Shown: positions 9,158 to 18,226 of the stretch, piece after piece
How positions within the stretch are numbered: the stretch's first letter is position 1
Layout of the letters: every line of letters starts with the position of its first letter
NCBI RefSeq assembly: GCF_024623785.1
Contig: NZ_JANKBZ010000047.1
Span: 1-64,000 of the forward strand
Length of the DNA: 64,000 nucleotides
Direction: 5' to 3'
Source of the DNA: Archangium lipolyticum
GTDB lineage: Bacteria > Myxococcota > Myxococcia > Myxococcales > Myxococcaceae
Program-made: the position numbers and the translations under genes
Notes under the pieces: generated by a model
What the model saw: only the letters and a program-made list of their open reading frames with translations
Databases searched by the model: none
What the model was told of the DNA's origin: nothing

Positions 9158-10342
9158 ATGACCCGTACTTCCCAGCCCACCGCCCGAGTGAGTCTCAAGG
9201 GGGCCAAGGCCCTGCGCCGGGGCCACCCCTGGCTGTACCGCACCGAGTTGCTGGAGCCACCCCAGACGCAGGAGCGTGGCGCCGTGGTGTCGGTGGTGGA
9301 CCCGCAGGGCAACCCCGTGGGCCAGGCCTTCTACGCGCAGCGCTCACCGCTGGCGCTGCGGCTGCTCACGCGCAAGGGGCCCGCCGAGGAGAAGGTGGAC
9401 GAGGCCCTGCTGCGCCACCGCCTGGAGCTGTCGCTCGCCCGGCGCGCGCCGCTGCGTCAGCGCGATGGCGTGCGTCTGGTGCACGGCGAGGCGGATCTGC
9501 TGCCCGGCCTCTTCGTGGACCGCTATGGCGCGGGCCTCACGCTGCAGACGCTCTCCGAGGGCATGGACGTGCGCAAGGAGTGGGTGGCGCGCACGCTGGC
9601 CGAGCTCACCGGCGCCACGCACGTGGTGTGCCGCGACGATGCCTCCGGCCGCGACTTCGAGAGCCTGACGCGCGAGGTGCGGCTGCTGCACGGGCAGGGC
9701 GAGGCCCGCTTCACCTACCACGAGGGGGAGAACCTCTTCGAGGTGGACCTGCTGGGCGACATGAAGACGGGCGCCTTCCTGGACCAGGTGGACAACCACG
9801 TGCGCGCGGGCGAGCTGGCCCGGGGCGACGCGTTGGACCTGTTCAGCTACCACGGGGGCTTCGCGCTGGCGCTCAGCCGCACGTGTGACTCGGTGCTGGC
9901 GGTGGAGCAGGATCCGAAGGCCTCCGAGCGCATCCGCGCGAACGCCGCGCGCAACGGGCGCACCAACGTCTCGGTGGAGAACGCCAACGCCTTCGACGTG
10001 CTGCGCCGCTTCTCCGAGTCCAGCCGCCGCTTCGACACGGTGGTGGTGGATCCGCCGGGCCTGGCCAAGCGGCGCGAGGGCCTGTCCACCGCCCTGCGCG
10101 CCTACCACGAGCTCAACCTGCGTGCCCTCAAGTGCCTGCGCCCCGAGGGCCTGCTCGTCACCTGCTCGTGCTCCGGCAAGCTGTCGCGCGAGGCCTTCGA
10201 GGAGATGGTGCTGTCGGCCGCCGCGGATGCGAAGCGGCCGGTGCAGATCCTGGAGCGCCGGGGCGCGGGGTTGGACCACCCGATCCTCGGCGGCCTGCCG
10301 GAGACCGAGTACCTCAAGGCCTTCTTCGTCCGCGTGCTGTAG
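9158..10342 (+). CDS. rlmI: Class I rRNA large-subunit methyltransferase, RlmI-like
   Basis: A 394-residue SAM-dependent RNA cytosine-5 methyltransferase. An N-terminal PUA domain (SLKGAKALRRGHPWLYR) precedes a Rossmann methyltransferase domain with the SAM-binding region DLFSYHGGFALAL and the catalytic VVDPPGLAKRREG loop, then a TCSCS segment. RlmI (YccW) of E. coli methylates C1962 of 23S rRNA; the same reaction is inferred here. ATG 9158 is chosen over an in-frame GTG at 9143 that overlaps the previous stop; neither has a strong ribosome-binding site. It lies just after the TPR-zincin gene and may share its transcript. Confidence 0.85.
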   Translation: MTRTSQPTARVSLKGAKALRRGHPWLYRTELLEPPQTQERGAVVSVVDPQGNPVGQAFYAQRSPLALRLLTRKGPAEEKVDEALLRHRLELSLARRAPLRQRDGVRLVHGEADLLPGLFVDRYGAGLTLQTLSEGMDVRKEWVARTLAELTGATHVVCRDDASGRDFESLTREVRLLHGQGEARFTYHEGENLFEVDLLGDMKTGAFLDQVDNHVRAGELARGDALDLFSYHGGFALALSRTCDSVLAVEQDPKASERIRANAARNGRTNVSVENANAFDVLRRFSESSRRFDTVVVDPPGLAKRREGLSTALRAYHELNLRALKCLRPEGLLVTCSCSGKLSREAFEEMVLSAAADAKRPVQILERRGAGLDHPILGGLPETEYLKAFFVRVL

Positions 10343-10363
10343 TCCCCGGGGGGCCCGGCATCC

Positions 10364-10858
10364 TCAGATGCCGAGCTCCTCGCGCAGCCGCTTCACCTGC
10401 TTGAAGTACTCGGTGCGGGGGAAGGGGACGTTGAGGATGTGGAAGTCCTTCTTGGAGAGCCCCACGCTGCCGAAGCAGTAGTTGCTGTCGGACATGTTGC
10501 GGCACAGCACCAGGTAGGCGCTGCCGGTGCAGTTCTCGCTCTGCACGCAGTAGGCGCACTGGTGGCACTGCTTGCAGTCCACGCAGTGCGAGCAGTTGTT
10601 GCACAGCTCGCACCGGGTGCAGTGCGTGCACTGGTAGCAGCTGTCGCAGTCGCGGCAGAACATGCAGTTGGCGCACCGCTCGCAGCCCTCGCAGGCGTAG
10701 GAGCCGGGGTTGCCCGGGTCCGCCGTATAGAGCTTGGCCAGCCTCTGGTACTGATCGAGGAACTCGCGCTTGCCCATCGAGCTCACTTCCTGGCGCGCCG
10801 CCGCCTCCTGCGCGAGCACGTCCGGTGCGTTGGCCCGCGTCCCTCTATCCTTCACCAC
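10364..10858 (-). CDS. Cysteine-triplet-repeat protein of unknown function
   Basis: A 164-residue protein on the minus strand. Cysteine occurs at every third position from residue 56 to 104: 17 cysteines in an unbroken C-x-x series, with two more shortly after. The flanks are ordinary soluble sequence with no signal peptide or membrane segment. The GTG start has AAAGGAG 5 nt upstream, within the end of the preceding minus-strand gene, and the two genes overlap by 7 nt, so translation is probably coupled. An alternative ATG at 10777 also has a GGAAGTGAG upstream. Metal, Fe-S or thiol chemistry is conceivable, but no function is recognised. Confidence 0.75.
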   Translation of the reverse strand: MVKDRGTRANAPDVLAQEAAARQEVSSMGKREFLDQYQRLAKLYTADPGNPGSYACEGCERCANCMFCRDCDSCYQCTHCTRCELCNNCSHCVDCKQCHQCAYCVQSENCTGSAYLVLCRNMSDSNYCFGSVGLSKKDFHILNVPFPRTEYFKQVKRLREELGI

Positions 10859-11472
10859 GGATGCTCCTTTCCCTGGCGGTCCGGGCCGCCGGGCGGCTGG
10901 CTCAATCTCGCCAGCCCCTCGAGGTCGATACCACGCGCCACCCGGCGCACCTCCACGGTGCCCGGGAAACCGCGGCTGCTCACCGCCACCACGTAGCGGT
11001 TGCCCACCAGCAGGCTGGCCTCGGCCAGCCCATTCGTCTCGTCGTAGCGTACGAAGCCCACCGCCTCCTTGTCCTTCCAGAAGATGGGGGCGGTGGGATC
11101 ATTCGGCGCGCGGGAGCGGCCCTCCTCGGCCGCGGAGCGGATGGCCTGCCCCAGTTTCTCCCCCAGGGTGGTGTCCACGATGCGCACCTTCACCTCCCGC
11201 TCCTCACCACGAGTGAAGCTGCGCTCGGCCTCGCTGACGGACACGTCGCCGTAGCGGCCGGTGGAGCCCCCGTCCTGGGTGCGGGTGAGGCCCTCCAGGG
11301 CCTCGGGGAGGAAGGGGCGCAGATCCTCGAAGTGGACGCAAGGAAAGGTCTTCGGGGCGTCAGCGGAGGCCGTCTCCGGGCCCCCCGGTGTCGTCTTTCC
11401 ACCACCGGTGCAGGCGGTGCCCGCGAGGAGTGCGAGGAGAAGGAGCCGCCGTGGAAAAGAATAGTCGCGCAC
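10852..11472 (-). CDS. Hypothetical exported or lipoprotein-like protein
   Basis: A 206-residue protein with a basic N-terminus, a hydrophobic core (LLLLALLAG) and a cysteine soon after (GTAC), resembling an imperfect lipoprotein signal. A Gly/Thr/Pro-rich stretch and a mixed alpha/beta domain follow. No family was recognised. The GTG start at 11472 is chosen because longer readings run into the helicase gene and add sequence that is not signal-like; a good ribosome-binding site is not evident. It is divergent from the helicase gene (34 nt between starts) and overlaps the cysteine-triplet gene by 7 nt, suggesting a two-gene operon. Confidence 0.6.
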   Translation of the reverse strand: MRDYSFPRRLLLLALLAGTACTGGGKTTPGGPETASADAPKTFPCVHFEDLRPFLPEALEGLTRTQDGGSTGRYGDVSVSEAERSFTRGEEREVKVRIVDTTLGEKLGQAIRSAAEEGRSRAPNDPTAPIFWKDKEAVGFVRYDETNGLAEASLLVGNRYVVAVSSRGFPGTVEVRRVARGIDLEGLARLSQPPGGPDRQGKEHPW

Positions 11473-11506
11473 GGGGAGATCAAAGGGTATCCCCGGGCCG
11501 CGCGCA

Positions 11507-13630
11507 ATGGACCTCTCGAAGCTCAACGCCCCGCAGCGCGAAGCCGTGCTCACCACCGAGGGCCCCCTCCTGGTGCTGGCAGGCGCCGGTAGCGGGAAGA
11601 CGCGAGTCATCACCAACCGTATCGTCCACCTGCTCGACAAGCGGCCGGGTGGCATCCTGTCCCGCAACATCCTGGCGGTGACGTTCACCAACAAGGCCGC
11701 CACGGAGATGAAGGAGCGCCTGGTCCACATGGCCGGACCCCGGGCGCAGAACGTGCTGGTCTGCACCTTCCATGCCTTCGGCGCGGAGATGCTCCGCGAG
11801 GACATCTACCGGCTGGGCTGGCCCAAGAAGTTCTCCATCGCCGACCAGGGCGATCAGGTGGCCATCATCAAGCGGGCCATGCGGGACAGGCGCATCGACG
11901 ACCGGGCCTTCGACCCGCGCAAGGTGCTCAACCTCATCTCCAAGGCGAAGAACGCGGGCAAGACGCCCGAGCCGCTCGGGGAAGGGCAGGGGGACGACTA
12001 CGACATCATCGCGCACATGGTCTACGAGTCCTACCAGCTCGCGCTCAAGGCGCAGGGCTCGGTGGACTTCGATGATCTGCTGATCCTCCCGTCGCGGCTG
12101 CTGCGCGAGCACGCGGATCTCAAGCAGAAGTACACCCAGCGCTTCCGCTACATCCTGGTGGACGAGTTCCAGGACACCAACCAGGCCCAGTTGGATCTGC
12201 TGCAGCTGCTGGCCAGCGGGGAGACGCGCAACGTGTGCGTGGTGGGCGACGACGACCAGTGCATCTACAGCTGGCGCGGCGCCGAGGTGCGCAACATCCT
12301 GAGCTTCGACAAGTACTTCTCCGGGGCGAAGGAGGTGCGGCTGGAGCAGAACTACCGCTCCACCCAGGTGGTGCTGGACGCGGCCAACGCGGTGATCGCC
12401 AAGAACCCCGAGCGCAAGGCCAAGCGGATGTGGTCCGATCGCAAGGGCGGGACGCGCATCAAGGTGGTGACGGCGCCCACCGAGGAGGAAGAGGCCCGGT
12501 ACGTGGCCCAGGAGATCTCCAAGCTGATGGCCGGAGGGATTCCGGCGGATGAGATCGCCATCCTGTACCGGGTCAACGGCCAGGCCCGGCCCATCGAGGA
12601 GATGCTGCGCGAGAAGGGCATCCGCTACGAGGTGGTGTCGGGCAGCGAGTTCTTCGACCGGCGCGAGGTGAAGGACGTCATCGCCTACTTCAAGCTGATC
12701 GCCAACCCGCGGGACGAGACGGCGCTGTTGCGCATCATCAACGTGCCGGCGCGAGGCATCGGCGACGTCACCATGGAGCGGCTGGTGGCGCACGCGCGGC
12801 GCGACAGCGTGTCGCTCTGGGGCGCCATGGAGCGCGCCGAGGGCTACGAGGACCTGCCCAAGGGCGCGGCCGAGAAGGTGAAGGAGTTCCTCCAACTGGT
12901 GGAGCGCTACCGGCAGTCGTACGAGCAGGGCCAGCTGGCGGCGGTGACGCGCAAGCTCCTGGAGGAGATCGGCTACAAGGACGACGCGCGCTCGCTGACG
13001 ACCTCGCAGGCCAGCGCGGACCGGAAGCTCAAGTCCATCGACCAGGTCATCAACTCCCTGGAGGCCTTCGAGAAGCGCGAGGGCCCCAAGGCCAGCCTCC
13101 TCACCTACCTGAACCGGCTCAGCCTCGACACCCGCCAGGAAGAGGAGGAGGTCCCCGGTGGCCAGAAGGCCGTCACCCTGATGACCGTCCATGCCTCCAA
13201 GGGCCTGGAATACAAGGCGGTCTTCTTCATCGGCATGGAGGAGGAGCTGATGCCCCACAAGGGCATGCAGGGCGAGGCGCAGAACCTCGAGGAGGAGCGC
13301 CGGCTCTGCTACGTGGGCATCACCCGGGCCAAGGAGCTGCTCTACCTGACGCGGGCCGCCATGCGGGTGAAGCGGGGGAAGGAGGTGCCGCGCACCCCCT
13401 CGCGTTTCCTGGAGGACATCCCCCCCGAGCTGGTCGAGCTGGAGGACCTGGACGCCCCCCGGAAGGGCCCCCCCTCGGATCAGGAGAAGAACTTCTTCGC
13501 CAACCTCAAGGAGCGCTTCAAGGCCCAGGGAGCGGGCGGGAAGGCGCCAGCCCCCCCGGCCGGGGCGCCCATCCCCGGCGCGGCGGGAGCGGCTCCCTCT
13601 CCCACGGGAACGGCAGGTGGGACACGGTGA
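11507..13630 (+). CDS. ATP-dependent DNA helicase, UvrD/PcrA/Rep family
   Basis: A 707-residue superfamily 1A 3'-5' helicase. Visible motifs in order: Q-type start (LNAPQREAV), Walker A GAGSGKT (26-32), Walker B DEFQDTN, motif III DDDQCIYSWRGAE, motif IV QNYRSTQ, motif V TVHASKGLEYK and motif VI YVGITRAKEL. The family unwinds DNA in mismatch and excision repair and clears replication conflicts. The C-terminal ~60 residues are a Gly/Ala/Pro-rich tail, probably for partner binding. Whether it is the UvrD, PcrA or Rep equivalent cannot be decided from sequence alone, so no symbol is given. Confidence 0.92.
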   Translation: MDLSKLNAPQREAVLTTEGPLLVLAGAGSGKTRVITNRIVHLLDKRPGGILSRNILAVTFTNKAATEMKERLVHMAGPRAQNVLVCTFHAFGAEMLREDIYRLGWPKKFSIADQGDQVAIIKRAMRDRRIDDRAFDPRKVLNLISKAKNAGKTPEPLGEGQGDDYDIIAHMVYESYQLALKAQGSVDFDDLLILPSRLLREHADLKQKYTQRFRYILVDEFQDTNQAQLDLLQLLASGETRNVCVVGDDDQCIYSWRGAEVRNILSFDKYFSGAKEVRLEQNYRSTQVVLDAANAVIAKNPERKAKRMWSDRKGGTRIKVVTAPTEEEEARYVAQEISKLMAGGIPADEIAILYRVNGQARPIEEMLREKGIRYEVVSGSEFFDRREVKDVIAYFKLIANPRDETALLRIINVPARGIGDVTMERLVAHARRDSVSLWGAMERAEGYEDLPKGAAEKVKEFLQLVERYRQSYEQGQLAAVTRKLLEEIGYKDDARSLTTSQASADRKLKSIDQVINSLEAFEKREGPKASLLTYLNRLSLDTRQEEEEVPGGQKAVTLMTVHASKGLEYKAVFFIGMEEELMPHKGMQGEAQNLEEERRLCYVGITRAKELLYLTRAAMRVKRGKEVPRTPSRFLEDIPPELVELEDLDAPRKGPPSDQEKNFFANLKERFKAQGAGGKAPAPPAGAPIPGAAGAAPSPTGTAGGTR

Positions 13631-13715
13631 ACGCAGTGCGACCTTGACTTGCCTCCCGCCCCCCTCTAAGACGGTCGGCCTTTCCGGGCCAGCCTGGAAG
13701 TTCTCAGGGTGGACC

Positions 13716-13761
13716 CGTGGTTGCTTTGGCTACAGGCGCTTCGGGCGCCAACCACGTTTTT
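13716..13761 (+). promoter_or_regulatory. Hairpin with T-run in the rplM leader, candidate attenuator or L13 autoregulatory site
   Basis: CGTGGTT (13716-13722) pairs with AACCACG (13750-13756). Inside it GGCGC/GCGCC close a TTCGG loop. TTTTT follows at once, then the rplM ribosome-binding GGAG and the ATG 13 nt later. The shape is that of an intrinsic terminator placed just before the start codon. E. coli L13 is known to repress its own operon. A role in feedback here is an inference. Confidence 0.5.
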
Positions 13762-13773
13762 GGAGTTCAAACA

Positions 13774-14220
13774 ATGTCGCAGAGGACCTACAGCGCGAAG
13801 CCGGCGGACATCAAGCGCGATTGGCACGTCATCGACGTGAACGGCAAGGTGCTCGGCCGCGCCGCCAGCCAGATCGCCACCCTTCTCAAGGGCAAGCACA
13901 AGGCGATGTACACCCCGTCCATCGACACGGGTGACCACGTGATCGTCATCAACGCCGAGAAGGTGGTCGTGACGGGCACGAAGGAGCAGGACAAGATGTA
14001 CTACCGGCACCCGCGTGCCGGTTTCCCGGGTGCGCTGAAGATCACCAACCTGGCCAAGCTGCGCCAGCGGCACCCCGAGGACATCATCATCAACGCCGTT
14101 CGCCGGATGCTGCCGCGCAACGCCCTGGGCCGTCAGATGATGACCAAGCTCAAGGTGTACGCCGGTGACCAGCACCCGCACGCCGCCCAGAAGCCGGTGG
14201 CGCGCGAGGTCGAGGCGTAA
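13774..14220 (+). CDS. rplM: 50S ribosomal protein L13
   Basis: A 148-residue protein matching bacterial L13: DWHVIDVNGKVLGRAASQIA, then GDHVIVINAEKV, YYRHPRAGFPG and RRMLPRNALGR near the C-terminus. The ATG at 13774 follows GGAG; an in-frame upstream extension to 13717 lies in the leader hairpin and is not credible. It is a component of the large ribosomal subunit and an early assembly protein. It is paired with rpsI 50 nt downstream, the conserved L13-S9 operon of bacteria. Confidence 0.97.
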   Translation: MSQRTYSAKPADIKRDWHVIDVNGKVLGRAASQIATLLKGKHKAMYTPSIDTGDHVIVINAEKVVVTGTKEQDKMYYRHPRAGFPGALKITNLAKLRQRHPEDIIINAVRRMLPRNALGRQMMTKLKVYAGDQHPHAAQKPVAREVEA

Positions 14221-14270
14221 GCGCTCCTTTCCCTTCCCACTTTCCGCACCTTTTTTAGAGAAGAGACGAC

Positions 14271-14672
14271 ATGGCTACCGCCACCGAGAAGGGTTTCTAT
14301 GGCACCGGCCGCCGCAAGGAGGCCACCGCGCGCGTGTGGATCCGCCCGGGCACTGGTGTTGTGATGATCAACGGCCGCGACATCAACGTGTACTTCGGCC
14401 GCGAGACGTCCAAGATGATCCTGAACCAGCCGCTGGACGTGCTGGAGCAGAAGGGCAAGATCGACATCGAGGTCAACGTGCGCGGCGGTGGTCTGAGCGG
14501 CCAGGCCGGCGCCATCCGCCACGGTCTGTCCCGGGCCCTCTGCAACTACAACCCGGAGTTCCGCCCCGCGCTGAAGAAGGCCGGCTTCCTCACGCGTGAT
14601 GCCCGCGCCGTCGAGCGCAAGAAGTACGGCCAGCCGGGCGCGCGTCGCCGGTTCCAGTTCTCCAAGCGCTAA
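14271..14672 (+). CDS. rpsI: 30S ribosomal protein S9
   Basis: A 133-residue S9 protein. Family signatures: [15 protein letters not shown] near the start, [19 protein letters not shown] in the middle, and the basic tail ending QFSKR whose final Lys-Arg reaches the ribosomal P-site tRNA. It is preceded by AGAGAAGAGACGAC. It is the second gene of the rplM-rpsI operon and is followed by a TTCG-loop hairpin. Confidence 0.97.
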   Translation: MATATEKGFYGTGRRKEATARVWIRPGTGVVMINGRDINVYFGRETSKMILNQPLDVLEQKGKIDIEVNVRGGGLSGQAGAIRHGLSRALCNYNPEFRPALKKAGFLTRDARAVERKKYGQPGARRRFQFSKR

Positions 14673-14707
14673 GCCGTCCTTCACGGTTTCGCTGGGAGTA
14701 CCACCGC

Positions 14708-14740
14708 GGCGGGGGTTCCTTCGGGAGCCTCCGCCGTCGT
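14708..14740 (+). terminator. Hairpin after rpsI, candidate terminator
   Basis: A roughly 12-bp stem beginning GGCGG and closing with CCGCC, with a TTCG tetraloop and two G-T pairs, 36 nt after the rpsI stop. It is followed by GTCGTGCTTT, a weak T-run. It probably ends the rplM-rpsI transcript before pilT. Confidence 0.5.
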
Positions 14741-14826
14741 GCTTTGCGGGCCTGGGCAGGCGGTCGACCTCGTCCCTGGGGGGGGCCTCTCCGGTCTGGT
14801 TTGGCGTGCTACCATCCCGACCATCC

Positions 14827-16224
14827 ATGGAACTCAACGAGATCCTCCAGATTGCGCTCCGCGGCGGTGCCTCCGACATCCACCTGAAGGCGGGTCTGCC
14901 GCCGATGTTCCGTGTCGACGGCTCGCTGGTTCCGCTGAAGGACGGCAAGCGTCTGCCTCCCGAGGAGGTGGCGCGCATGGCCTTCGGCATCATGAACGAG
15001 TTCCAGAAGGAAAAGTTCAAGCAGAGCAACGAGGTGGACCTGGCCTACGGCGTCCCCGGGCTGGGCCGCTTCCGCGTCAACGTCTTCCAGCAGCGCGGTA
15101 CCGTGGGCGCGGTGCTGCGTGTCATCCCCTTCAAGGTGATGACCATCAAGGAGCTGCTGCTGCCGCCCATCCTGGAGAAGATCTGCCTGGATGAACGCGG
15201 CCTGGTGCTCGTTACCGGCACCACGGGCTCGGGTAAGTCCACCACGCTCGCGGCGATGATCGATCACATCAACGCCACCGAGACGAACCACATCATGACG
15301 ATCGAGGATCCGATCGAGTTCCTCATCCGGGACAAGCGCTCCATCGTGAACCAGCGCGAGGTGGGCGTGGACACGATGTCGTTCGCCCAGGCGCTCAAGA
15401 GCGCGCTGCGGCAGGACCCGGACGTCATCCTCGTGGGCGAAATGCGTGACCACGAGACGATCGAAACGGCGCTCGCGGCGGCGGAGACGGGCCACCTGGT
15501 GATGTCCACGCTGCACACGCTGGACGCCACGGAGACCATCAACCGCATCGTCTCGGCCTTCCCGCCGTACCAGCAGAAGCAGGTGCGCATCCAGCTGGCC
15601 AGCGTGCTCAAGGCGGTGGTGAGCCAGCGCCTCATTCCGCGCGCGGACGGCAAGGGCCGCGTGGCCGCGGTGGAGGTGCTGCGCTGCACCGCCCGCGTGA
15701 AGGAGCTCATCGAGGACAAGGACCGGACGAAGGAGATTCCGGACGCCATCTCCCAGGGCTTCGACACGTACGGGATGCAGACCTTCGACCAGTCGCTGAT
15801 GTCGCTGGTGAAGCAGGGGCTCGTCACCTACGAGGAGGCCCACCGGCAGGCCACCAACCCGGACGACTTCGCGCTGCGCTTCTCCGGCATCAGTGCCACC
15901 TCGGATTCGAAGTGGGACAACTTCGAGGCCAATGGCGCCGCCAAGCCCGTGCCCGGCTCGGCCAGCTTCGGTCAGAACCAGCAGCCCACTCCGGCGCCCG
16001 TGGCGACTCCGGCCCGTGCGGTGCCCGCTCCGTCCGTGGGCCGCCCGGGAGTGCCCGCTGTCGCCCCCGCCTCCCGCCCGGGAGTGCCCGCCGCTGGCGT
16101 GCCCCCCACGTCGCGCGCGGGGATTCCGACGGTTGCCGCTCCTCGTCCCGCGGCTCCCGCGCCCGCCGCCGCGCCCAAGGCGCCCGCTCCGGCCGACGAC
16201 GACTTCCAGATCGAGCGCTTCTAG
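14827..16224 (+). CDS. pilT: PilT-type pilus retraction ATPase with a long Ala/Pro-rich tail
   Basis: A 465-residue secretion-type AAA ATPase. Visible: N-terminal PAS-like domain (ASDIHLKAGLPPMFRVDG), Walker A GTTGSGKST (131-139), Asp box EDPIEFL, Walker B DPDVILVGEMRD, and the His box and retraction motif region AAAETGHLVMSTLHT. The family powers pilus retraction and twitching (S-) motility at the cell pole. The core ends near residue 365. About 100 residues of Ala/Pro-rich, probably disordered sequence follow, ending DDDFQIERF, so it is longer than the usual ~345-370. Myxobacteria carry several PilT paralogues, so this may be one of them rather than the main retraction motor. ATG 14827 fits the family start. 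Confidence 0.88.
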   Translation: MELNEILQIALRGGASDIHLKAGLPPMFRVDGSLVPLKDGKRLPPEEVARMAFGIMNEFQKEKFKQSNEVDLAYGVPGLGRFRVNVFQQRGTVGAVLRVIPFKVMTIKELLLPPILEKICLDERGLVLVTGTTGSGKSTTLAAMIDHINATETNHIMTIEDPIEFLIRDKRSIVNQREVGVDTMSFAQALKSALRQDPDVILVGEMRDHETIETALAAAETGHLVMSTLHTLDATETINRIVSAFPPYQQKQVRIQLASVLKAVVSQRLIPRADGKGRVAAVEVLRCTARVKELIEDKDRTKEIPDAISQGFDTYGMQTFDQSLMSLVKQGLVTYEEAHRQATNPDDFALRFSGISATSDSKWDNFEANGAAKPVPGSASFGQNQQPTPAPVATPARAVPAPSVGRPGVPAVAPASRPGVPAAGVPPTSRAGIPTVAAPRPAAPAPAAAPKAPAPADDDFQIERF

Positions 16225-16227
16225 CCC

Positions 16228-16250
16228 TCCGCCGCAATCCTTGCGGTGGG
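16228..16250 (+). terminator. Hairpin after pilT, candidate terminator
   Basis: CCGCAA / TTGCGG with loop TCC, extended outward by G-T and C-G pairs, begins 4 nt after the pilT stop. A second hairpin (GGCCCC/GGGGCC) lies at 16276-16293. Neither has a T-run. Confidence 0.4.
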
Positions 16251-16378
16251 ATGCTGTAGGCCCGCACCTCTTGCAGGCCCCTGACCCGGGGCCGTGGGAG
16301 GCGTGGGGCTCCGTGGGGTGGAATGGGGATTGCTCCTCGTCAGGTCCGAGGCCCTGAGGCCAGACGGAGACCCTGACG

Positions 16379-18214
16379 ATGAGCCCCGAGTCCCCCGTGG
16401 TTCGTAACCCCTGGTGGCAGGCGCTGGTGTTCGTGGTGCTGCTGGCGCTGGGCTACCAGCTGATGGACCACGTGGAGCGGCCCCCCTCCTTCACGTACAC
16501 CGACTTTCGCGAGGCCCTGGCGGCGGGGAAGGTGCGCGAGGTGAGCGTCTCGCCCGAGCGCATCTCCGGGACGCTGGCCCCCGAGACGGAGGGCGGTGAG
16601 CCCAAGCCCTTCAGCGTCGTCCGGGTGGAGGACGCGGACCTGACGCGCGAGCTGGTCGCGCACAAGGTGAAGGTGACGGGGACGCTGCCGGGCAGCCCGT
16701 GGTTGCGGCTCGGGCTCCTGCTGCTGCCGCTGGGGCTGATCTTCCTGCTGACGCGGGTGAAGACCTCGGCGGGGGGGCCCGGGGGCTACATGTCGGTGGG
16801 CCGCAGCAAGGCGAAGGTGTACGTGGAGAAGTCCATTCCCGTGCGCTTCTCCGACGTGGCGGGCGTGGACGAGGCCCGGGCGGAGTTGCAGGAGGTCATC
16901 GAGTTCCTGCGCTCGCCGGAGCGGTTCTCGAGGATGGGGGGCAAGGTGCCCAAGGGGATCCTCCTGGTGGGCCCGCCGGGCACGGGCAAGACGCTGCTGG
17001 CGAAGGCGGTGGCGGGCGAGGCCAACGTTCCGTTCTTCAGCATGAGCGGCTCGGAGTTCGTGGAGATGTTCGTGGGCATCGGCGCCGCGCGGGTGAGGGA
17101 TCTGTTCGCCCAGGCGCGGCAGAAGGCGCCGTGCATCATCTTCATCGACGAGCTGGACGCGCTGGGGAAGGTGCGGGCCACGGGGCCCAACGCGCACGAG
17201 GAGCGAGAGCAGACGCTCAACCAGTTGTTGGTGGAACTGGACGGGTTCGACCCGCGCGTGGGCGTCATCCTGATGGCGGCGACGAACCGGGCGGAGATCC
17301 TGGATCCGGCGCTGCTGCGCGCCGGGCGCTTCGACCGGCACGTGCTGGTGGATCGGCCGGACCGGGCGGGGCGGCTGGCCATCCTGAAGGTGCACGCGCG
17401 CAAGACGCCGCTGGAGGACGAGAAGGACCTGGAGTTCGTGGCGGCGATGACGGTGGGGGCGGTGGGCGCGGACCTGGCCAACATCCTCAACGAGGCGGTG
17501 CTGCTGGCGGTGCGCCGGCAGAAGGAGAAGGTGGGGCGCGCGGAGCTGGAGGAGGCGGTGGAGCGGGTGGTGGCCGGCCCGGAGAGGCGCAATCGCGTGC
17601 TGTCGCCGGCGGAGCGCGAGCGCGTGGCGCACCACGAGATGGGCCATGCGTTGGCGAGCGTCCTGCTCGCGGCGGGCCAGACGGTGAAGAAGATCTCCAT
17701 CATCCCCCGGGGGATTGGCGCGCTGGGGTACACGCTGCAGCTGCCCACGGAGGACCGGTACCTGATGACGCGCGGCGAGCTGGAGGCGCGGATCGCCGTG
17801 CTGCTCGGGGGCCGGGTGGCCGAGGAGCTGGTGTACGGAGAGGTCTCCACGGGCGCGCAGGATGACCTGCTGAAGGCCACGGACATCGCCCGGAGCATGG
17901 TGAAGGGGTACGGGATGAGCGACTCGCTGGGCCCGGTGACGTTCGACCTGGAGCGCCGCTCGCCGCTGTACGACGGGAGCGTGGGGGGCTCGCGTGGCGA
18001 CTACAGCGAGGAGCTGGCGAGGCGCATCGACCAGGAGATCCGAGGCCTGCTGGACTCGCAGCACGCCCGGGTGACGCGGGTGCTCAACGAGCGCATCGAC
18101 CTGCTGCGGGCGGGGGCGGCGCAGCTGCTCGCCCGGGAGGTGATGTCGGGCGAGGAGCTGGCCGCGCTGGTGGCGGGGGCGGAGACCCCGGACGAGTCCA
18201 GGGAGGCCGCGTAG
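16379..18214 (+). CDS. ftsH: ATP-dependent zinc metalloprotease FtsH
   Basis: A 611-residue membrane AAA protease. TM1 at about 13-29, a short periplasmic domain, TM2 at about 109-125, the AAA domain with Walker A GPPGTGKT (198-205), Walker B FIDELD (255-260) and SRH (RPDRAGR area), then the peptidase domain with zinc motif HEMGH (419-423). The usual HEAGH has Met in place of Ala, which should be harmless. The third zinc ligand lies in GAQDDL. It degrades membrane and regulatory proteins as a hexamer. Myxobacteria often carry more than one FtsH, so this copy may not be the essential one. The ATG is preceded by GGAGACCCTGACG. Confidence 0.9.
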   Translation: MSPESPVVRNPWWQALVFVVLLALGYQLMDHVERPPSFTYTDFREALAAGKVREVSVSPERISGTLAPETEGGEPKPFSVVRVEDADLTRELVAHKVKVTGTLPGSPWLRLGLLLLPLGLIFLLTRVKTSAGGPGGYMSVGRSKAKVYVEKSIPVRFSDVAGVDEARAELQEVIEFLRSPERFSRMGGKVPKGILLVGPPGTGKTLLAKAVAGEANVPFFSMSGSEFVEMFVGIGAARVRDLFAQARQKAPCIIFIDELDALGKVRATGPNAHEEREQTLNQLLVELDGFDPRVGVILMAATNRAEILDPALLRAGRFDRHVLVDRPDRAGRLAILKVHARKTPLEDEKDLEFVAAMTVGAVGADLANILNEAVLLAVRRQKEKVGRAELEEAVERVVAGPERRNRVLSPAERERVAHHEMGHALASVLLAAGQTVKKISIIPRGIGALGYTLQLPTEDRYLMTRGELEARIAVLLGGRVAEELVYGEVSTGAQDDLLKATDIARSMVKGYGMSDSLGPVTFDLERRSPLYDGSVGGSRGDYSEELARRIDQEIRGLLDSQHARVTRVLNERIDLLRAGAAQLLAREVMSGEELAALVAGAETPDESREAA

Positions 18215-18226
18215 AGTGGGGAGGCG

